Both the position numbers and the translations under genes were made by a program. Below are positions 43,087 to 54,184 of a stretch of DNA of 64,000 bases, in pieces. The stretch's first letter is position 1. The number at the start of each line of letters is the position of its first letter. The stretch is from Desulfuribacillus alkaliarsenatis (GTDB taxonomy: Bacteria; Bacillota; Bacilli; Desulfuribacillales; Desulfuribacillaceae), in contig NZ_MIJE01000001.1 of the NCBI RefSeq assembly GCF_001730225.1, positions 186,001 through 250,000 of the forward strand, read 5' to 3'. The notes under the pieces were generated by a model that saw only the letters and a list, made by a program, of their open reading frames with translations, made no database searches and was not told the DNA's origin.

Positions 43087-44605
43087 GGGAAAAGTATATT
43101 TAATCGGAGCAGGCCCTGGAGACCCAGGTCTAATTACAGTAAAAGGTTTAGAGTGCATTAAAAAGGCAGAGGTTTTAGTCTATGACCGTTTATCAAGTCC
43201 AAGATTATTAGCCCATGCAAGTACTGATTGTGAGTTAATCTATGTTGGTAAAAAGCCAGATCGCCACACATTACGCCAAGAGGAAATCAATCAATTACTT
43301 GTAGATAAAGCCTTAGAGGGTAAAGTTGTTACCCGTTTAAAGGGTGGAGATCCTTGTATCTTTGGTCGAGTAGGTGAAGAAGCTGAACTACTTGTAGATA
43401 ACGGTTTAGAATTTGAAATCGTTCCTGGTATTACATCAGGAATTGCCGTTCCAGCATACGCAGGTATTCCAGTAACACATAGAGACTATAACTCTTCATT
43501 TGCAATTGTTACGGGACACGAAGACCCTGAGAAGAATGAATCTAATATTGATTGGTCTAAATTAGCGACTGCTACAGGCACTATCGCTTTCTATATGGGA
43601 ATCTCTAATCTTCCTAGTATCGTAAGTAACCTAGTGAAGCACGGTCGTCCAGCGACAACTCCAGTAGCACTAATTCGCTGGGGAACACGTCCAGAGCAAT
43701 GGACACTAACAGGTACCCTTGAGACAATTGTAGAAATCGTTGAGCGTGAGCAGTTCACATCACCAGCAATTATCTTAGTTGGTGAAGTAGTTAAATTAAG
43801 AGAGAAGCTTAACTGGTACGAAAAGAAACCGTTGTTTGGTCAACGCGTTCTTGTTACTAGGGCTAGAAGTCAAGCAAGCGACCTATCTGATATGATTGAA
43901 GAGCTTGGTGGCGAGCCGTATGAGTTCCCAACTATTAAAATATTGCCTCCAGTTGATAGAAAGCCTATCGATGCAGCATTAAATGAGCTTTCAACATTTG
44001 ACTGGGTAATTTTTACAAGCCCTAATGGTGTTTCACACTTTATGAAATATTTAAAAGAAAACAAGGTCGATATCCGTAACTTTGGCAATGCTAAAATTGC
44101 CTGTGTTGGACCAAAAACAGCAGAAATCCTTGAAGGTTATGGTTTAAATGTAGACGTGCTTCCAGCACAATTCATCGCTGAAGGCTTACTAGATGCTATT
44201 GAAGATCAGCTTAAGCCAGGACAAAAAGTCCTGCTTCCACGTGCCGACATTGCGCGCAAGATGCTTCCAGAAGAGCTAAAGAAGCGTGGACTAGAGGTAA
44301 CAGAAATAGATACCTACGAGACAAAGATGGATGCAAGTAACGCAGATGAAGTGGTTGAGCTATTACAGGAGAAAAGAATTCAAATTATTACCTTTACAAG
44401 CTCATCAACAGCTAGCAATTTCTATGAAGCATTAACTAGTACTGGTCAAGATGTGCTAGAGCTAATTAAAGGCGTGAAGATTGTCAGCATTGGTGCGATG
44501 ACAACACAAACATGTCAAAAGCTAGGCTTTGAAGTAGCAATTGAAGCTGAAGAGTCCACATTAAACGGCTTAGTAAATGCAACTATTGAAGTAGCAAAAA
44601 AATAG
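43079..44605 (+). CDS. Fused uroporphyrinogen-III methyltransferase and uroporphyrinogen-III synthase
   Basis: Residues 1-240 are the CobA-type methyltransferase (YLIGAGPGDPGLITVKG, LKGGDPCIFGRVGEE, PGITSGIAVPAYAGIPVTHR), which makes precorrin-2. Residues 250-508 are the HemD-type synthase (VLVTRARSQASDLSDMIEELGG start, TFTSSSTASNF near the end), which makes uroporphyrinogen III. The fusion runs two successive steps in one chain and is known from clostridia. ATG 43079 follows AAAGGAG and overlaps the hemC stop by eight bases. Its presence commits flux to siroheme and, with AhbAB, to heme by the siroheme route. Confidence 0.95.
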   Translation: MSKGKVYLIGAGPGDPGLITVKGLECIKKAEVLVYDRLSSPRLLAHASTDCELIYVGKKPDRHTLRQEEINQLLVDKALEGKVVTRLKGGDPCIFGRVGEEAELLVDNGLEFEIVPGITSGIAVPAYAGIPVTHRDYNSSFAIVTGHEDPEKNESNIDWSKLATATGTIAFYMGISNLPSIVSNLVKHGRPATTPVALIRWGTRPEQWTLTGTLETIVEIVEREQFTSPAIILVGEVVKLREKLNWYEKKPLFGQRVLVTRARSQASDLSDMIEELGGEPYEFPTIKILPPVDRKPIDAALNELSTFDWVIFTSPNGVSHFMKYLKENKVDIRNFGNAKIACVGPKTAEILEGYGLNVDVLPAQFIAEGLLDAIEDQLKPGQKVLLPRADIARKMLPEELKKRGLEVTEIDTYETKMDASNADEVVELLQEKRIQIITFTSSSTASNFYEALTSTGQDVLELIKGVKIVSIGAMTTQTCQKLGFEVAIEAEESTLNGLVNATIEVAKK

Positions 44606-44640
44606 ATGTTGAAACAAATCGAAGTTTGGGAGGGTAACGC

Positions 44641-45618
44641 ATGGAACCATTTCAAAGACATAGAAGATTAAGAAAAACTGCTGCAATGCGTAGCTTAGTC
44701 AGAGAAAATATTGTTACTACAGACGATTTAATTTATCCGATTTTTGTGGTGCATGGCAATAAGCAAAAGAATGAAGTGCCATCAATGCCTGGAGTATTCC
44801 ATCTATCAATTGACATGCTAGAGGCAGAGGTGCGTGAGCTAGAGCAATTAGATATTAAATCTGTTATTCTGTTTGGTTTGCCAGCAGAAAAGGACTATAT
44901 TAGCTCGGAAGCCTACGCAGCGGATGGTATTGTACAGCAGGCAATTCGTAGAATCAAAGACCTTGCTCCAGACATGCTAGTGGTGACAGATGTTTGCCTA
45001 TGCCAATACAATCCATTAGGACATTGTGGTCTTGTAGAAGACGGCTATGTAACTAACGACAACTCACTAGAATTAATAGCAAAGGTTGCAGTATCCCATG
45101 CAGAAGCAGGGGCTGATATTGTAGCCCCTTCAGATATGATGGATGGTCGTGTGTATGCAATCCGTAATGCCTTAGATGATAATGGATTTGTTGACGTACC
45201 GATTATGTCCTATGCTGTTAAATACGCGTCAGCTTACTATGGTCCTTTCCGTGATGCTGCTGATTCAAAACCGCAGTTTGGTGACCGTAAAACTTATCAG
45301 ATGGATCCAGCTAATGTTAGAGAAGCGATTCGCGAAGCCCAAACAGATATTGAAGAGGGTGCGGATTTCTTAATGGTTAAGCCAGCATTAGCGTATATGG
45401 ACGTTATTAAAGAGTTAAAGCAAAGCTTTGATTTGCCTGTAGCGGCCTATAACGTAAGCGGAGAATATTCAATGATTAAGGCGGCTGCCCAAAACGGTTG
45501 GATAGACGAACAGGCTGTAGTCATGGAGACTATGATTGGGTTTAAGCGCTCAGGTGCAGATATAATTCTAACCTATTTCGCAAAAGATATAGCTAAATGG
45601 TTAAAAGAAAGCAAATAA
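44641..45618 (+). CDS. hemB: Porphobilinogen synthase (ALA dehydratase)
   Basis: Condenses two 5-aminolevulinates. The two active-site lysines are in [13 protein letters not shown] and [13 protein letters not shown]. The cysteine-rich [15 protein letters not shown] loop suggests a zinc-dependent type. 325 residues is standard. GGGAGG precedes ATG 44641. It follows cobA-hemD after 35 bases. Confidence 0.97.
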   Translation: MEPFQRHRRLRKTAAMRSLVRENIVTTDDLIYPIFVVHGNKQKNEVPSMPGVFHLSIDMLEAEVRELEQLDIKSVILFGLPAEKDYISSEAYAADGIVQQAIRRIKDLAPDMLVVTDVCLCQYNPLGHCGLVEDGYVTNDNSLELIAKVAVSHAEAGADIVAPSDMMDGRVYAIRNALDDNGFVDVPIMSYAVKYASAYYGPFRDAADSKPQFGDRKTYQMDPANVREAIREAQTDIEEGADFLMVKPALAYMDVIKELKQSFDLPVAAYNVSGEYSMIKAAAQNGWIDEQAVVMETMIGFKRSGADIILTYFAKDIAKWLKESK

Positions 45619-45664
45619 ACCCTGGCTAAAGTATACGTATTACATTTCAGGAGTTGAATATTAG

Positions 45665-46702
45665 ATGGTAGAATACCAATTAGATACAATTGATAAAAAG
45701 CTATTAAACCAATTACAGTCACAGTTTCCATTAGTGGCAGAACCGTTTTTAGAGTTGGGGAGGCGCTTAGATGTCTCAGAACAAGAGGTTATGAGTCGCA
45801 TCGAAAACTTAAAAAAGCAGAAGGTAATTCGTCAGATATCCCCTATTTTTGATACTAAAAGCCTAGGGTATAACTCAAGCCTTGTGGCAGCTAAGGTTAA
45901 GCCTGAGCAGCTTGAGGCAGCGGCAGAAATAATTAATCAGCACCCAGGAGTTAGTCATAATTATGAGCGGGCCCATGAATTTAATCTGTGGTTTACGATT
46001 GCTATACCACCAGATAGCAAGCTCGGTTTAACGGGATCGGTAGAATTATTAGGAAAGCTTGCGGGCGTAGACTCAATCCGTTTGTTACCGACACTTAAGC
46101 TTTTTAAGATAGGTGTTAAGCTAGATTTAGAAAGCAACGGTGGCGCTCGTATGTCTGATGAGCCAGTATATGATCATAAATCAGCACCGACAGACACGAA
46201 GCTGTCTGATGAAGAGATTCGCCTAATTCGTGAAGTACAAGGTAACCTAGAGGTTGTTTCGAGGCCATTTGACAAAGTCGCTGATAAAGTCGGTATATCC
46301 GTTGATGAATTACTAGACTATTTGATACGATATAAAGAGACGGGTCATATGCGCAGATTTGCTGCTGTACTCCATCATCGTCAAGCAGGATTTCAAGTTA
46401 ACACCATGGGAGTTTGGGCAGTGCCAGAGGAGCGCATAGACGAAGTCGGACAAACATTAGCTAAATTCTCAGCCGTTAGCCATTGCTATAGAAGACCTAG
46501 CTATCCAGACTGGCCGTACAACGTATTTACGATGATTCATGGCCGTGACCGAGAAGACTGTGAAAACATATTACAGGATATGGCGAACACAGTGGATATT
46601 CATGAGCGTAGCGCCTTATACTCTTTGAGAGAGTTTAAGAAAATAAGAGTTACATATTTTGCTCAAGATATTCAGGATTGGGAAGATAAACATATTAAAT
46701 AG
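45665..46702 (+). CDS. ahbAB: Fused AhbA-AhbB siroheme decarboxylase
   Basis: Two AsnC/Lrp-like halves in one chain. The N-terminal half (1-160) begins with a winged-helix segment ([11 protein letters not shown]) and carries the [15 protein letters not shown] block of AhbA. The C-terminal half (about 175-345) repeats the fold with [16 protein letters not shown] and the [18 protein letters not shown] block of AhbB (His and Arg in the active site). Together the two parts remove two carboxyls from siroheme to give 12,18-didecarboxysiroheme. In many organisms the halves are separate genes. A non-enzymatic regulatory role is less likely given the operon. Confidence 0.9.
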   Translation: MVEYQLDTIDKKLLNQLQSQFPLVAEPFLELGRRLDVSEQEVMSRIENLKKQKVIRQISPIFDTKSLGYNSSLVAAKVKPEQLEAAAEIINQHPGVSHNYERAHEFNLWFTIAIPPDSKLGLTGSVELLGKLAGVDSIRLLPTLKLFKIGVKLDLESNGGARMSDEPVYDHKSAPTDTKLSDEEIRLIREVQGNLEVVSRPFDKVADKVGISVDELLDYLIRYKETGHMRRFAAVLHHRQAGFQVNTMGVWAVPEERIDEVGQTLAKFSAVSHCYRRPSYPDWPYNVFTMIHGRDREDCENILQDMANTVDIHERSALYSLREFKKIRVTYFAQDIQDWEDKHIK

Positions 46703-46712
46703 GAGGCTAATT

Positions 46713-47996
46713 GTGATTAGACCAAACTCTGCAAAAGCTTTTGAAGAAGCAAAGAAGGTTATACCAGGTGGTGTAAACAGTCCAGTTCGTGCATTTAGCG
46801 CTATGGGTACACACCCAGTTTTTTTCAAGGAAGCTAAAGGTTCTAAGTTTACTGATGTCGATGGGAACGAGTACATAGACTACGTAGGTTCATGGGGACC
46901 ACTTATATTAGGTCATAGCCATCCAGAAGTAGTAGCAGCCATCAAAGAGTATGCAGACAAAGGAACAAGCTACGGAGCCCCAACAGAATTAGAAACAGAA
47001 ATGGCAAAGCTAGTAATTGATATCTTGCCATCAGTTGAAATGGTACGCATGGTTAGCTCAGGCACTGAAGCTGTTATGAGCGCATTGCGCCTAGCTCGTG
47101 GTTATACAAAGCGTAATAAAATTATTAAATTCGAAGGCTGTTTCCACGGACACGCTGACAGCATGTTAATTAAAGCTGGTTCAGGAGTTGCAACCCTTGG
47201 CTTACCGAATAGTCCAGGAGTACCTGAGAGCGTAGCAACCCATACACTTACGGTGCCATATAACGATGAGGAAAGCTTAAAGCTCGCCTTTGAGAAGTAC
47301 GGTGACGATATTGCGGGAGTTATCCTGGAGCCAGTGGCAGGGAACATGGGATTAGTAACTCCTAAGCCAGGCTATCTAGAATTTATCCGTAAAATAACGA
47401 AAGACTATGGTGCATTACTAATATTTGATGAAGTAATGTGTGGCTTCCGTGTCCACTATAATGGAGCACAGGCCCTATACAACATTGACCCAGACATAAC
47501 CTGTTTAGGAAAAGTAATCGGTGGTGGAATGCCAGTTGGAGCATACGCTGGTAAACGTGAAATCATGGAGCATATAGCACCAGCAGGAACAATTTATCAA
47601 GCAGGAACTCTATCAGGAAATCCATTAGCTATGATTGCGGGATACACAACCCTGAAAATCCTCGGTCAGCCAGGGGTGTTTGAAGGCTTAGTGGAGAAGA
47701 CTAAGCGCCTAGCTACTGGGATTGAAAAAAATGCTAAGGACCTAGGAATTCCATATTATGCTGACCAGCTAGGCTCTATGTTCTGTCTATACTTTAATGA
47801 GAATGAAGTCTACGACTATCAGACAGCAGCTAAATCAGATTTAGAGCGCTTTGCTAAATACTACCGTAACCTATTAGAAGAAGGGGTATATATTGCACCT
47901 TCACAGTTCGAATCCTGCTTTATGTCAACTGTCCACTCCGATGAAGATATCGATAGGACAATCGAAGCAACCTACAATGCGATGAAAAGACTATAA
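46713..47996 (+). CDS. hemL: Glutamate-1-semialdehyde 2,1-aminomutase
   Basis: PLP enzyme that makes 5-aminolevulinate. [10 protein letters not shown] start, [41 protein letters not shown] and the PLP lysine in [14 protein letters not shown] are all present. Start is GTG 46713 behind a perfect AGGAGG; the longer frame from 46659 overlaps ahbAB and is rejected. It closes the operon, which has no hemE, hemH or hemY. Confidence 0.97.
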   Translation: MIRPNSAKAFEEAKKVIPGGVNSPVRAFSAMGTHPVFFKEAKGSKFTDVDGNEYIDYVGSWGPLILGHSHPEVVAAIKEYADKGTSYGAPTELETEMAKLVIDILPSVEMVRMVSSGTEAVMSALRLARGYTKRNKIIKFEGCFHGHADSMLIKAGSGVATLGLPNSPGVPESVATHTLTVPYNDEESLKLAFEKYGDDIAGVILEPVAGNMGLVTPKPGYLEFIRKITKDYGALLIFDEVMCGFRVHYNGAQALYNIDPDITCLGKVIGGGMPVGAYAGKREIMEHIAPAGTIYQAGTLSGNPLAMIAGYTTLKILGQPGVFEGLVEKTKRLATGIEKNAKDLGIPYYADQLGSMFCLYFNENEVYDYQTAAKSDLERFAKYYRNLLEEGVYIAPSQFESCFMSTVHSDEDIDRTIEATYNAMKRL

Positions 47997-48028
47997 TAAT
48001 AAGTAATTCAATAGTAATATACTCTAAA

Positions 48029-48063
48029 AAATACCGTCGATTAATCAATCGGCGGTATTTTTT
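48029..48063 (+). terminator. Terminator of the tetrapyrrole operon
   Basis: AATACCGTCGATT pairs with AATCGGCGGTATT (one wobble), then Ts. Confidence 0.85.
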
Positions 48064-48150
48064 AGCTTTTCCTTCATATACTTTAGTGATTGTCAATAGT
48101 TTGTGTACAAAGACTATAAGCTTGTTTATTTATGGAGGTGTAATCAAAAT

Positions 48151-49731
48151 ATGAAATCGAATGTATTCGAGATCCAGTTTCAAGATGAATTGGAGGTAAC
48201 CGGTCCAGGTGTCGATTCAATTACTGAAATAGATCTGATTCCTAAGGTTGAACTAAGAGAAGATGATTATATGTATACACTAACTGGTATGCTCTTATTA
48301 AAGGGGAAATACAAGCCTGTTATGAAATCAACGCCGACAGACATTAAGTCAGGTGTAAATCAACCATGGCTAGCAAAACCAGAAGCTAGCGAAGAAAAGC
48401 TAGATAAGGCATTTCCTGTGCGAGTAATGATTCCTGCTGAACGGATAGAAGTTAAGGATCAAGTGAAGGTGAATGTTGAGGATGTTAGAACTGTAATTAA
48501 AGACGAGGGTATAATTCAGATTGAATGTAGGATTATAGTGGAAGGAATTAATCAGCAACTAGATACCAATCAACAGCTAGAATCAAACCAACAGCAGCAA
48601 GCTAATCAGGATAGTAATCATAATGATAATTATTACAATCCTAATATAGATGCTAATGCCTTTATTAGGGACTCAGACAACCATCAGGTTGATTCGAACA
48701 CAGGCGCTACTGAGGACGACTGGAAACAAGACTTCTCCCAAAAGCGCTGGGCGTTCCCATGGTATAACAATAATGAAAACCAATCTGACTTTTCGGCGTC
48801 AGAAGCGCAAGCATTACAACAATCAGCACCACAGCCAACTCCACAGTCAGTACCAACAAACACACCAGCATATAAACCGTACTCATTTTTAGAAGATCAA
48901 GCACAACGAGCTGAACAGCAATATGATGATCAGGCAAGCAAGTTGCGTAAGGAAATGCTAGCACGTCAAGAGCAGGCTAGCAAACAAGTTGAAGAACAGT
49001 CCCAGCAGGAAGCAGAAGCTAAGAAAAAGGCTGCTGAAGAACAGTCCCAGAAAGAAGCGGAGGCTAAAAAGAAGGCCGCTGAGGAACAAGCTAAAAAGGA
49101 AGTAGAAGCTAAGAAAAAAGCTGCTGAAGAACAGGCTCAGCAGGAAACGGAAGCAGCAGCGTCTGTAGCAGCCCAAGCTAGCCAGCAAACTAACGAACAA
49201 GAAGCTACTGATTACGTAGCTGCAGAGAAAGAGATTACTGAAGGTAAGCTGCAAGCTAACAATCAAGCAGCAAGTGAAAACCAAGCAAGCAAAGACCAAG
49301 CTGAAGACCAAGCTGAAGACCAAGCTGAAGACCAAGCTAGTGAACAACTGGTAAGTGAAGATCAAGCTAATGATAGTGAAGTCAGCGATCAAGAACAAGA
49401 AATGGAGGAGATTTTAGAGACTCCATTAAAAGTGAAGGTTCGTTTTTCGAAAATAGGAACTAAGGACTTGGTGAAGAAAGAAGTAGTAGCTGAAGGCGAA
49501 GAAGGCGGAGAAGCAACAGATGAAGCTCCTACGAAATCAGCATGGTGGAAGGCTTGGAATAGTGAGGAGAAGTTTACACCAGTTAAATACTATGTAATTC
49601 AAGAAGATGATGATATCAATAAAATCGTTGAAACCTATAAAATTAGCAGACTAGAGCTGCTAAGTGCTAACAAACAGCTAGAAGATGGTGAGTGGAGAGC
49701 AGGAATGAGAATTAGAATCCCTTCTGCTTGA
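48151..49731 (+). CDS. spoVID: SpoVID-like spore coat morphogenesis protein with LysM end
   Basis: The N-terminal domain (about 1-155) has the SpoVID layout (FEIQFQDELEVTG...DYMYTLTGMLLLKGKY...FPVRVMIPAERI). A long low-complexity middle follows: Gln/Asn-rich, then a charged coiled coil of about 15-residue units ending AEAKKKAAEEQ (about 49000-49140) and three to four AEDQ units near 49300. A single LysM domain closes the protein (about 480-526; YYVIQEDDDINKIVETYKISRLELL). SpoVID encases the forespore with coat. Gene order hemL-spoVID-valS is that of Bacillus. ATG 48151 is set by GGAGGTG. Confidence 0.88.
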   Translation: MKSNVFEIQFQDELEVTGPGVDSITEIDLIPKVELREDDYMYTLTGMLLLKGKYKPVMKSTPTDIKSGVNQPWLAKPEASEEKLDKAFPVRVMIPAERIEVKDQVKVNVEDVRTVIKDEGIIQIECRIIVEGINQQLDTNQQLESNQQQQANQDSNHNDNYYNPNIDANAFIRDSDNHQVDSNTGATEDDWKQDFSQKRWAFPWYNNNENQSDFSASEAQALQQSAPQPTPQSVPTNTPAYKPYSFLEDQAQRAEQQYDDQASKLRKEMLARQEQASKQVEEQSQQEAEAKKKAAEEQSQKEAEAKKKAAEEQAKKEVEAKKKAAEEQAQQETEAAASVAAQASQQTNEQEATDYVAAEKEITEGKLQANNQAASENQASKDQAEDQAEDQAEDQASEQLVSEDQANDSEVSDQEQEMEEILETPLKVKVRFSKIGTKDLVKKEVVAEGEEGGEATDEAPTKSAWWKAWNSEEKFTPVKYYVIQEDDDINKIVETYKISRLELLSANKQLEDGEWRAGMRIRIPSA

Positions 49732-49752
49732 CTTTTATAACGAAACAAGTTT

Positions 49753-49822
49753 AAACTACTACTAGAATGTGAATAATTAGACTAACACAATATGTGGAAG
49801 TAGTAGTTTTGACTCGTTTTTT
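49753..49822 (+). terminator. Hairpin after spoVID, before the T-box
   Basis: AAACTACTACT (49753-49763) pairs with AGTAGTAGTTT (49799-49809), then TTTTGACTCGTTTTTT. It could end spoVID transcripts; the loop of 35 bases is long, and it might also belong to the T-box leader. Confidence 0.45.
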
Positions 49823-50045
49823 ACAGAAAGGTGACCCACGGCTGAGAGGTCTCCATCAACGACCAAAGGGAAGTAGTCCACATCGTTGCTTTTCTGAAAT
49901 TGTAGTAGGGAAAGTCGGTTGCAGCCGTTATCTGTATTAAAGAGTGTATGGAACATTAAATGATAGCATTAGTATATCTATTTCATACGAATAAAGGTGG
50001 TACCGCGAGCTCCTCGTCCTTTAAGACGCAGGGGCTTTTTTGCGT
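49823..50045 (+). promoter_or_regulatory. T-box riboswitch controlling valS
   Basis: The T-box core AAGGTGGTACCGCG is at 49994-50007; TGGT suits an A discriminator as in tRNA-Val. A leader-wide Stem I is bounded by CAGAAA/TTTCTG (about 49823-49896) with a GGCTGAGAGG distal part. A GTC valine codon at 49876-49878 is the likely specifier. A terminator (GCTCC-T-CGTC with GACG-CA-GGGGC, 50009-50035, then six Ts) follows. Uncharged tRNA-Val should favour the antiterminator and read-through into valS. Confidence 0.9.
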
Positions 50046-50100
50046 TCTACACACGAAGTTAAAATCAACTATTGAAGATATAATTTTAGGAGGTTACAAC

Positions 50101-52752
50101 ATGCAAACTAATCTATATGAACAGATTCCAACGAAATACAATCCAAAGGAAATAGAAGAAAAAACCTATCAATTTTGGTTAGATGGTAAATACTTTGAGG
50201 CCGATAATAATTCCGATAAAAAACCATTTACGATTGTTATCCCACCGCCAAATGTTACAGCTAACCTACATATTGGGCATGCCTTAAATAATACATTACA
50301 GGATATCCTAATTCGCTGGAAACGCATGCAAGGCTATGATGCACTTTGGTTGCCAGGGACTGACCATGCAGGGATTGCAACGCAAAACCGTGTTGAGAAT
50401 ATGCTTTCCCAAGATGGACTGAGCCGTTACGACTTAGGGCGTGAGAAATTTTTAGAAAAAACCTGGGAATGGAAGAATAAATACGGTGATATAATCATCA
50501 ATCAGTTAAAAAAGATGGGCTGCTCCTGCGACTGGTCAAGAGAGCGCTTTACAATGGATGAAGGCTGCTCCCAGGCTGTTAGGGAAGTGTTCGTAAGATT
50601 ATACGAGAAGGGCCTTTTATACCGTGGTAATTACATCGTTAACTGGTGTCCACGTTGTGAAACAACCCTCTCAGATATTGAGGTTGAGCACGAGGATAAG
50701 CAGGGTAAGTTAACCCATATTAAGTATCCTGCGACAGACGGTAGTGGCTATATAACAGTTGCTACAACACGTCCTGAGACAATGCTTGGCGACGTAGCTG
50801 TAGCTGTACATCCAGAGGATGAGCGATACAGCCATTTGATTGGAAAAACAGTCTTATTGCCATTGATGGACCGTGAGATACCAGTAATTGCTGATGAATA
50901 CGTAGACTCAGAGTTTGGCTCTGGTGCGGTGAAGATTACTCCAGCCCACGATCCGAACGATTTTGAGATTGGGCAGCGTCATAAGCTAACTCCAATCTCG
51001 ATCATGGATGAAAAGGGTTACATGAACGATAATGCAGGCAAGTTCTCAGGTATGGAGCGTTATCAGGCGCGTAAGCAAGTTGTTGAAGAGCTAAGAAACC
51101 TAGACTTATTAGAAAAAGTAGAAGAACACGACCATTCTGTAGGTCATTGCTATCGTTGTAGTACGGTTATCGAGCCCTATTTGTCTGACCAATGGTTTGT
51201 AAAAATGCAACCGCTAGCTGAGCCTGCTATTGATGTCGTTAAGAAAAATGATGTACGCTTTGTACCAGACCGCTTTACGAAAATCTATCTACACTGGATG
51301 GAAAACACCCGTGACTGGTGCGTATCCCGTCAATTATGGTGGGGGCATAGGATTCCTGCCTGGTATTGTGCTGACTGTAATGAGGTTATAGTTGCTAGGG
51401 AAACACCATCAGCATGTACAAAATGTAATAGTACGAACATTACCCAGGACGAGGATGTTTTAGACACTTGGTTTAGCTCGGCACTATGGCCGTTTTCGAC
51501 CCTAGGCTGGCCTGAGAATACCAAGGACATAAACAAGTATTACCCGACGGATGTACTAATTACAGGTTACGATATAATCTATTTCTGGGTTGCTAGAATG
51601 ATATTTAGCGGCCTTGAATTCATGGATCAAAAACCGTTCTCCGACGTCGTAATTACGGGACTAGTGCGCGATGCAGAAGGCCGTAAAATGTCCAAATCAT
51701 TAGGTAACGGCGTAGACCCACTTGAGGTTATAGAGAACTACGGTGCGGATGCAATGCGCTTCATGCTTGCCACTGGAACTACACCTGGTAACGACCAGCG
51801 CTTTAATTGGGACAAGGTCGAAAGCTCCCGTAACTTTGCTAATAAAATCTGGAACGCCTCTCGCTTTGTAATGATGAACTTAGGCGATTTACAATATGAG
51901 CAGGTTTCCCTTACAGGCGACTTAAAAACCTCTGACAAATGGATTTTACACAGACTTAATGAAACAGTTAAAAACTTTGACCGCCTATTAACACGTTATG
52001 AATTTGGCGAAGCAGGTCGCGTACTCTACGATTTCATCTGGAGTGACTACTGTGATTGGTATATCGAATTGGCGAAGCTTACATTAAATGCTGAGGATGA
52101 AACTGCGAAAGCGAATACAAAATCAGTGCTTTGCTACGTTTTAGATAAGATATTAAAGCTTTTACATCCGTATATGCCTTACATTACAGAAGAGATTTGG
52201 CAGCATATACCGCATGAAGGCAAGGCTTTAGTTGTTGCGCCATTCCCTGAGTACAGTCAACAGCTTGTATTCACGGAAGCAGCCGAGCAAATGCAGGTCC
52301 TAATGGATACAGTAAGAAATGTGCGTAATATCCGCGCAGAGATGAACGTACCACCAAGCAAAAAAATAGCTTTACTTATCAAACCAAATACTGATAACCA
52401 CAAGCAGATTTTTGAATCGGGCAAGGCATACCTGCAGGGGTTATGTAATACTGAGAGTTTAGACATAGATTTAGAACTCAAAACGCCAGAGAAGGCAATG
52501 ACTGCTGTTACATCAGGGGCACAGATTTACCTGCCTTTAGAAGGGTTAATTGATAAAGACAAGGAAATCGCACGCTTGGAGAAAGAACGGCAAAAGCTCC
52601 AGGCTGAGGTTGATCGCGTCCAAGGCAAACTAAATAATGAGAAATTTGTTGCCAAAGCACCAGCTCAAGTAATTGACCAGGAGCGCGCTAAGGAAGCAGA
52701 CTATAAAGCGAAGCTGCAAAAGGTCGAGGAACGCATTAATGAGCTTAAATAA
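50101..52752 (+). CDS. valS: Valyl-tRNA synthetase
   Basis: Class I synthetase. [17 protein letters not shown] contains the HIGH motif, and [11 protein letters not shown] the KMSKS motif. The CP1 editing domain ([17 protein letters not shown]), a C-terminal anticodon domain and the coiled-coil tail ([16 protein letters not shown]) complete the 883 residues. ATG 50101 follows GGAGG; the longer frame from 49960 lies inside the T-box and is rejected. The end overlaps folC by 14 bases. Confidence 0.98.
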   Translation: MQTNLYEQIPTKYNPKEIEEKTYQFWLDGKYFEADNNSDKKPFTIVIPPPNVTANLHIGHALNNTLQDILIRWKRMQGYDALWLPGTDHAGIATQNRVENMLSQDGLSRYDLGREKFLEKTWEWKNKYGDIIINQLKKMGCSCDWSRERFTMDEGCSQAVREVFVRLYEKGLLYRGNYIVNWCPRCETTLSDIEVEHEDKQGKLTHIKYPATDGSGYITVATTRPETMLGDVAVAVHPEDERYSHLIGKTVLLPLMDREIPVIADEYVDSEFGSGAVKITPAHDPNDFEIGQRHKLTPISIMDEKGYMNDNAGKFSGMERYQARKQVVEELRNLDLLEKVEEHDHSVGHCYRCSTVIEPYLSDQWFVKMQPLAEPAIDVVKKNDVRFVPDRFTKIYLHWMENTRDWCVSRQLWWGHRIPAWYCADCNEVIVARETPSACTKCNSTNITQDEDVLDTWFSSALWPFSTLGWPENTKDINKYYPTDVLITGYDIIYFWVARMIFSGLEFMDQKPFSDVVITGLVRDAEGRKMSKSLGNGVDPLEVIENYGADAMRFMLATGTTPGNDQRFNWDKVESSRNFANKIWNASRFVMMNLGDLQYEQVSLTGDLKTSDKWILHRLNETVKNFDRLLTRYEFGEAGRVLYDFIWSDYCDWYIELAKLTLNAEDETAKANTKSVLCYVLDKILKLLHPYMPYITEEIWQHIPHEGKALVVAPFPEYSQQLVFTEAAEQMQVLMDTVRNVRNIRAEMNVPPSKKIALLIKPNTDNHKQIFESGKAYLQGLCNTESLDIDLELKTPEKAMTAVTSGAQIYLPLEGLIDKDKEIARLEKERQKLQAEVDRVQGKLNNEKFVAKAPAQVIDQERAKEADYKAKLQKVEERINELK

Positions 52753-54184
52753 ATTCAACTCACAACAAGAGGTCATTGCATGGGTGCAATCATTTCAACG
52801 TTTTGGTATTAGTCCAGGCTTACAACGAGTTCAATGGTTATTAGATGAGCTTGATAATCCAGAGAAGAGCTTAAAGATTATCCATGTGGCTGGAACTAAC
52901 GGTAAGGGTTCAACCTGTAAATATCTAGCCAAGGCAATCGAGGCAAATGGTTATCGGGTAGGACTCTTCACCTCCCCGTATTTGGAGGCCTTTAATAATC
53001 GGATAGCAATTAATCAAGCTGATATTAACCAGCAAAGCTTGTGCTTGGTAGCCGAGCAGGTTAATCAGGTCATAAATTCTATGCCACAGAACGAGTTTGG
53101 CGACGTTACTGAATTTGAAGTAATTACGGTAATGGCATTACTATACTACTCCTTGCAGAACATAGATTATGTAGTGCTTGAGGTGGGGCTTGGTGGACGG
53201 CTTGATGCAACTAATGTTGTAAGCCCAATAATATCTGTAATCACAAATATTGGTTACGACCATATAAATATACTAGGTAGTTGCCTAGCAGATATAGCAT
53301 TCGAAAAAGCTGGAATTATTAAAAATGGGATTCCAGTTATAAGTGGAGTTAAACAACTAGAGGCTGTACACGTAATTCGAGAGCAAAGTAGGCAAAAAAA
53401 CTCGAAATTATACGAATTGGGCAAGGATTTCTATAATAAAATAGATAATATTAGCCTAGAAGAAATGAGTGTGCAATTCAGATTTGATAACGAACAATTT
53501 AGAGTTGACAATGAACAACTTGGATTTAATAACGGACAGTTTCTTAACGTAGATACGTGGCCAACAAGGCTAACTGCAAGCTATCAGGCAGATAATTTGG
53601 CTGTTGCACTTGCTACCCTGAAAATCCTACAGGAGCAAGAACTAATCACATTAGAAGCTGCGAAGACCCAAGAAGGTATAATGGAAACATTCTGGCCAGG
53701 GCGTTTTGAAGTTATGCAGAAAAATCCGCTAGTAATTGTTGATGGTGCTCATAATCCAGAAGGCTTTCAAGCACTAACAAGTTCCTTAGAGGCACAGTTT
53801 GGTGCTGATAAAAAATATATCTGGTGCATTGGGTTTCTCCAAGACAAAAAAATTGATAAAATGATACAATTTATCATAGAAAAAGCTAGTACAATCGTAA
53901 TTACAATGCCAATCAGTGAACGCAGCGCCACTGTCGAATTAGTAGAGGAAGAATTTAAAAAAGAGATTGAGAATAAGATTAAGGAAAACATAGAAGAATT
54001 GCCAACATTAAGTAGCTTAGGAGACATAAACATATATACAGAGAAAGATATTTTTAAAGCTATAGAGATTACATTGCGTGCGGCGAAGCAGGATGAGATT
54101 ATTTGCGTCGCTGGTTCATTGTACATGATTTCCGAAGCGCGTAATTGGTGGACGAATAAAGAGCAGAGGCTGGTGAAAGAGTGA
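52739..54184 (+). CDS. folC: Folylpolyglutamate synthase/dihydrofolate synthase
   Basis: ATP-dependent Mur-ligase-fold enzyme that adds glutamate to folates. It shows [17 protein letters not shown] near the N-terminus, [13 protein letters not shown], and the late [10 protein letters not shown] and [10 protein letters not shown] blocks. The ATG at 52739 lies inside the end of valS. 481 residues is somewhat long for the family: there is an insertion of about 25 residues ([20 protein letters not shown], near 53470-53540) that is an internal repeat. The stop overlaps the GTG of murC by four bases. Confidence 0.94.
   Translation: MSLNKFNSQQEVIAWVQSFQRFGISPGLQRVQWLLDELDNPEKSLKIIHVAGTNGKGSTCKYLAKAIEANGYRVGLFTSPYLEAFNNRIAINQADINQQSLCLVAEQVNQVINSMPQNEFGDVTEFEVITVMALLYYSLQNIDYVVLEVGLGGRLDATNVVSPIISVITNIGYDHINILGSCLADIAFEKAGIIKNGIPVISGVKQLEAVHVIREQSRQKNSKLYELGKDFYNKIDNISLEEMSVQFRFDNEQFRVDNEQLGFNNGQFLNVDTWPTRLTASYQADNLAVALATLKILQEQELITLEAAKTQEGIMETFWPGRFEVMQKNPLVIVDGAHNPEGFQALTSSLEAQFGADKKYIWCIGFLQDKKIDKMIQFIIEKASTIVITMPISERSATVELVEEEFKKEIENKIKENIEELPTLSSLGDINIYTEKDIFKAIEITLRAAKQDEIICVAGSLYMISEARNWWTNKEQRLVKE

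Noticed and set aside
48958-49398. 146-residue Leu/Phe/Ser-rich minus-strand frame opposite SpoVID
   Set aside because: It mirrors the repetitive coiled-coil codons of SpoVID and has no ribosome site.
49960-50100. Extended N-terminus of valyl-tRNA synthetase
   Set aside because: This segment is the T-box antiterminator and terminator; GGAGG and the family N-terminus place the start at 50101.
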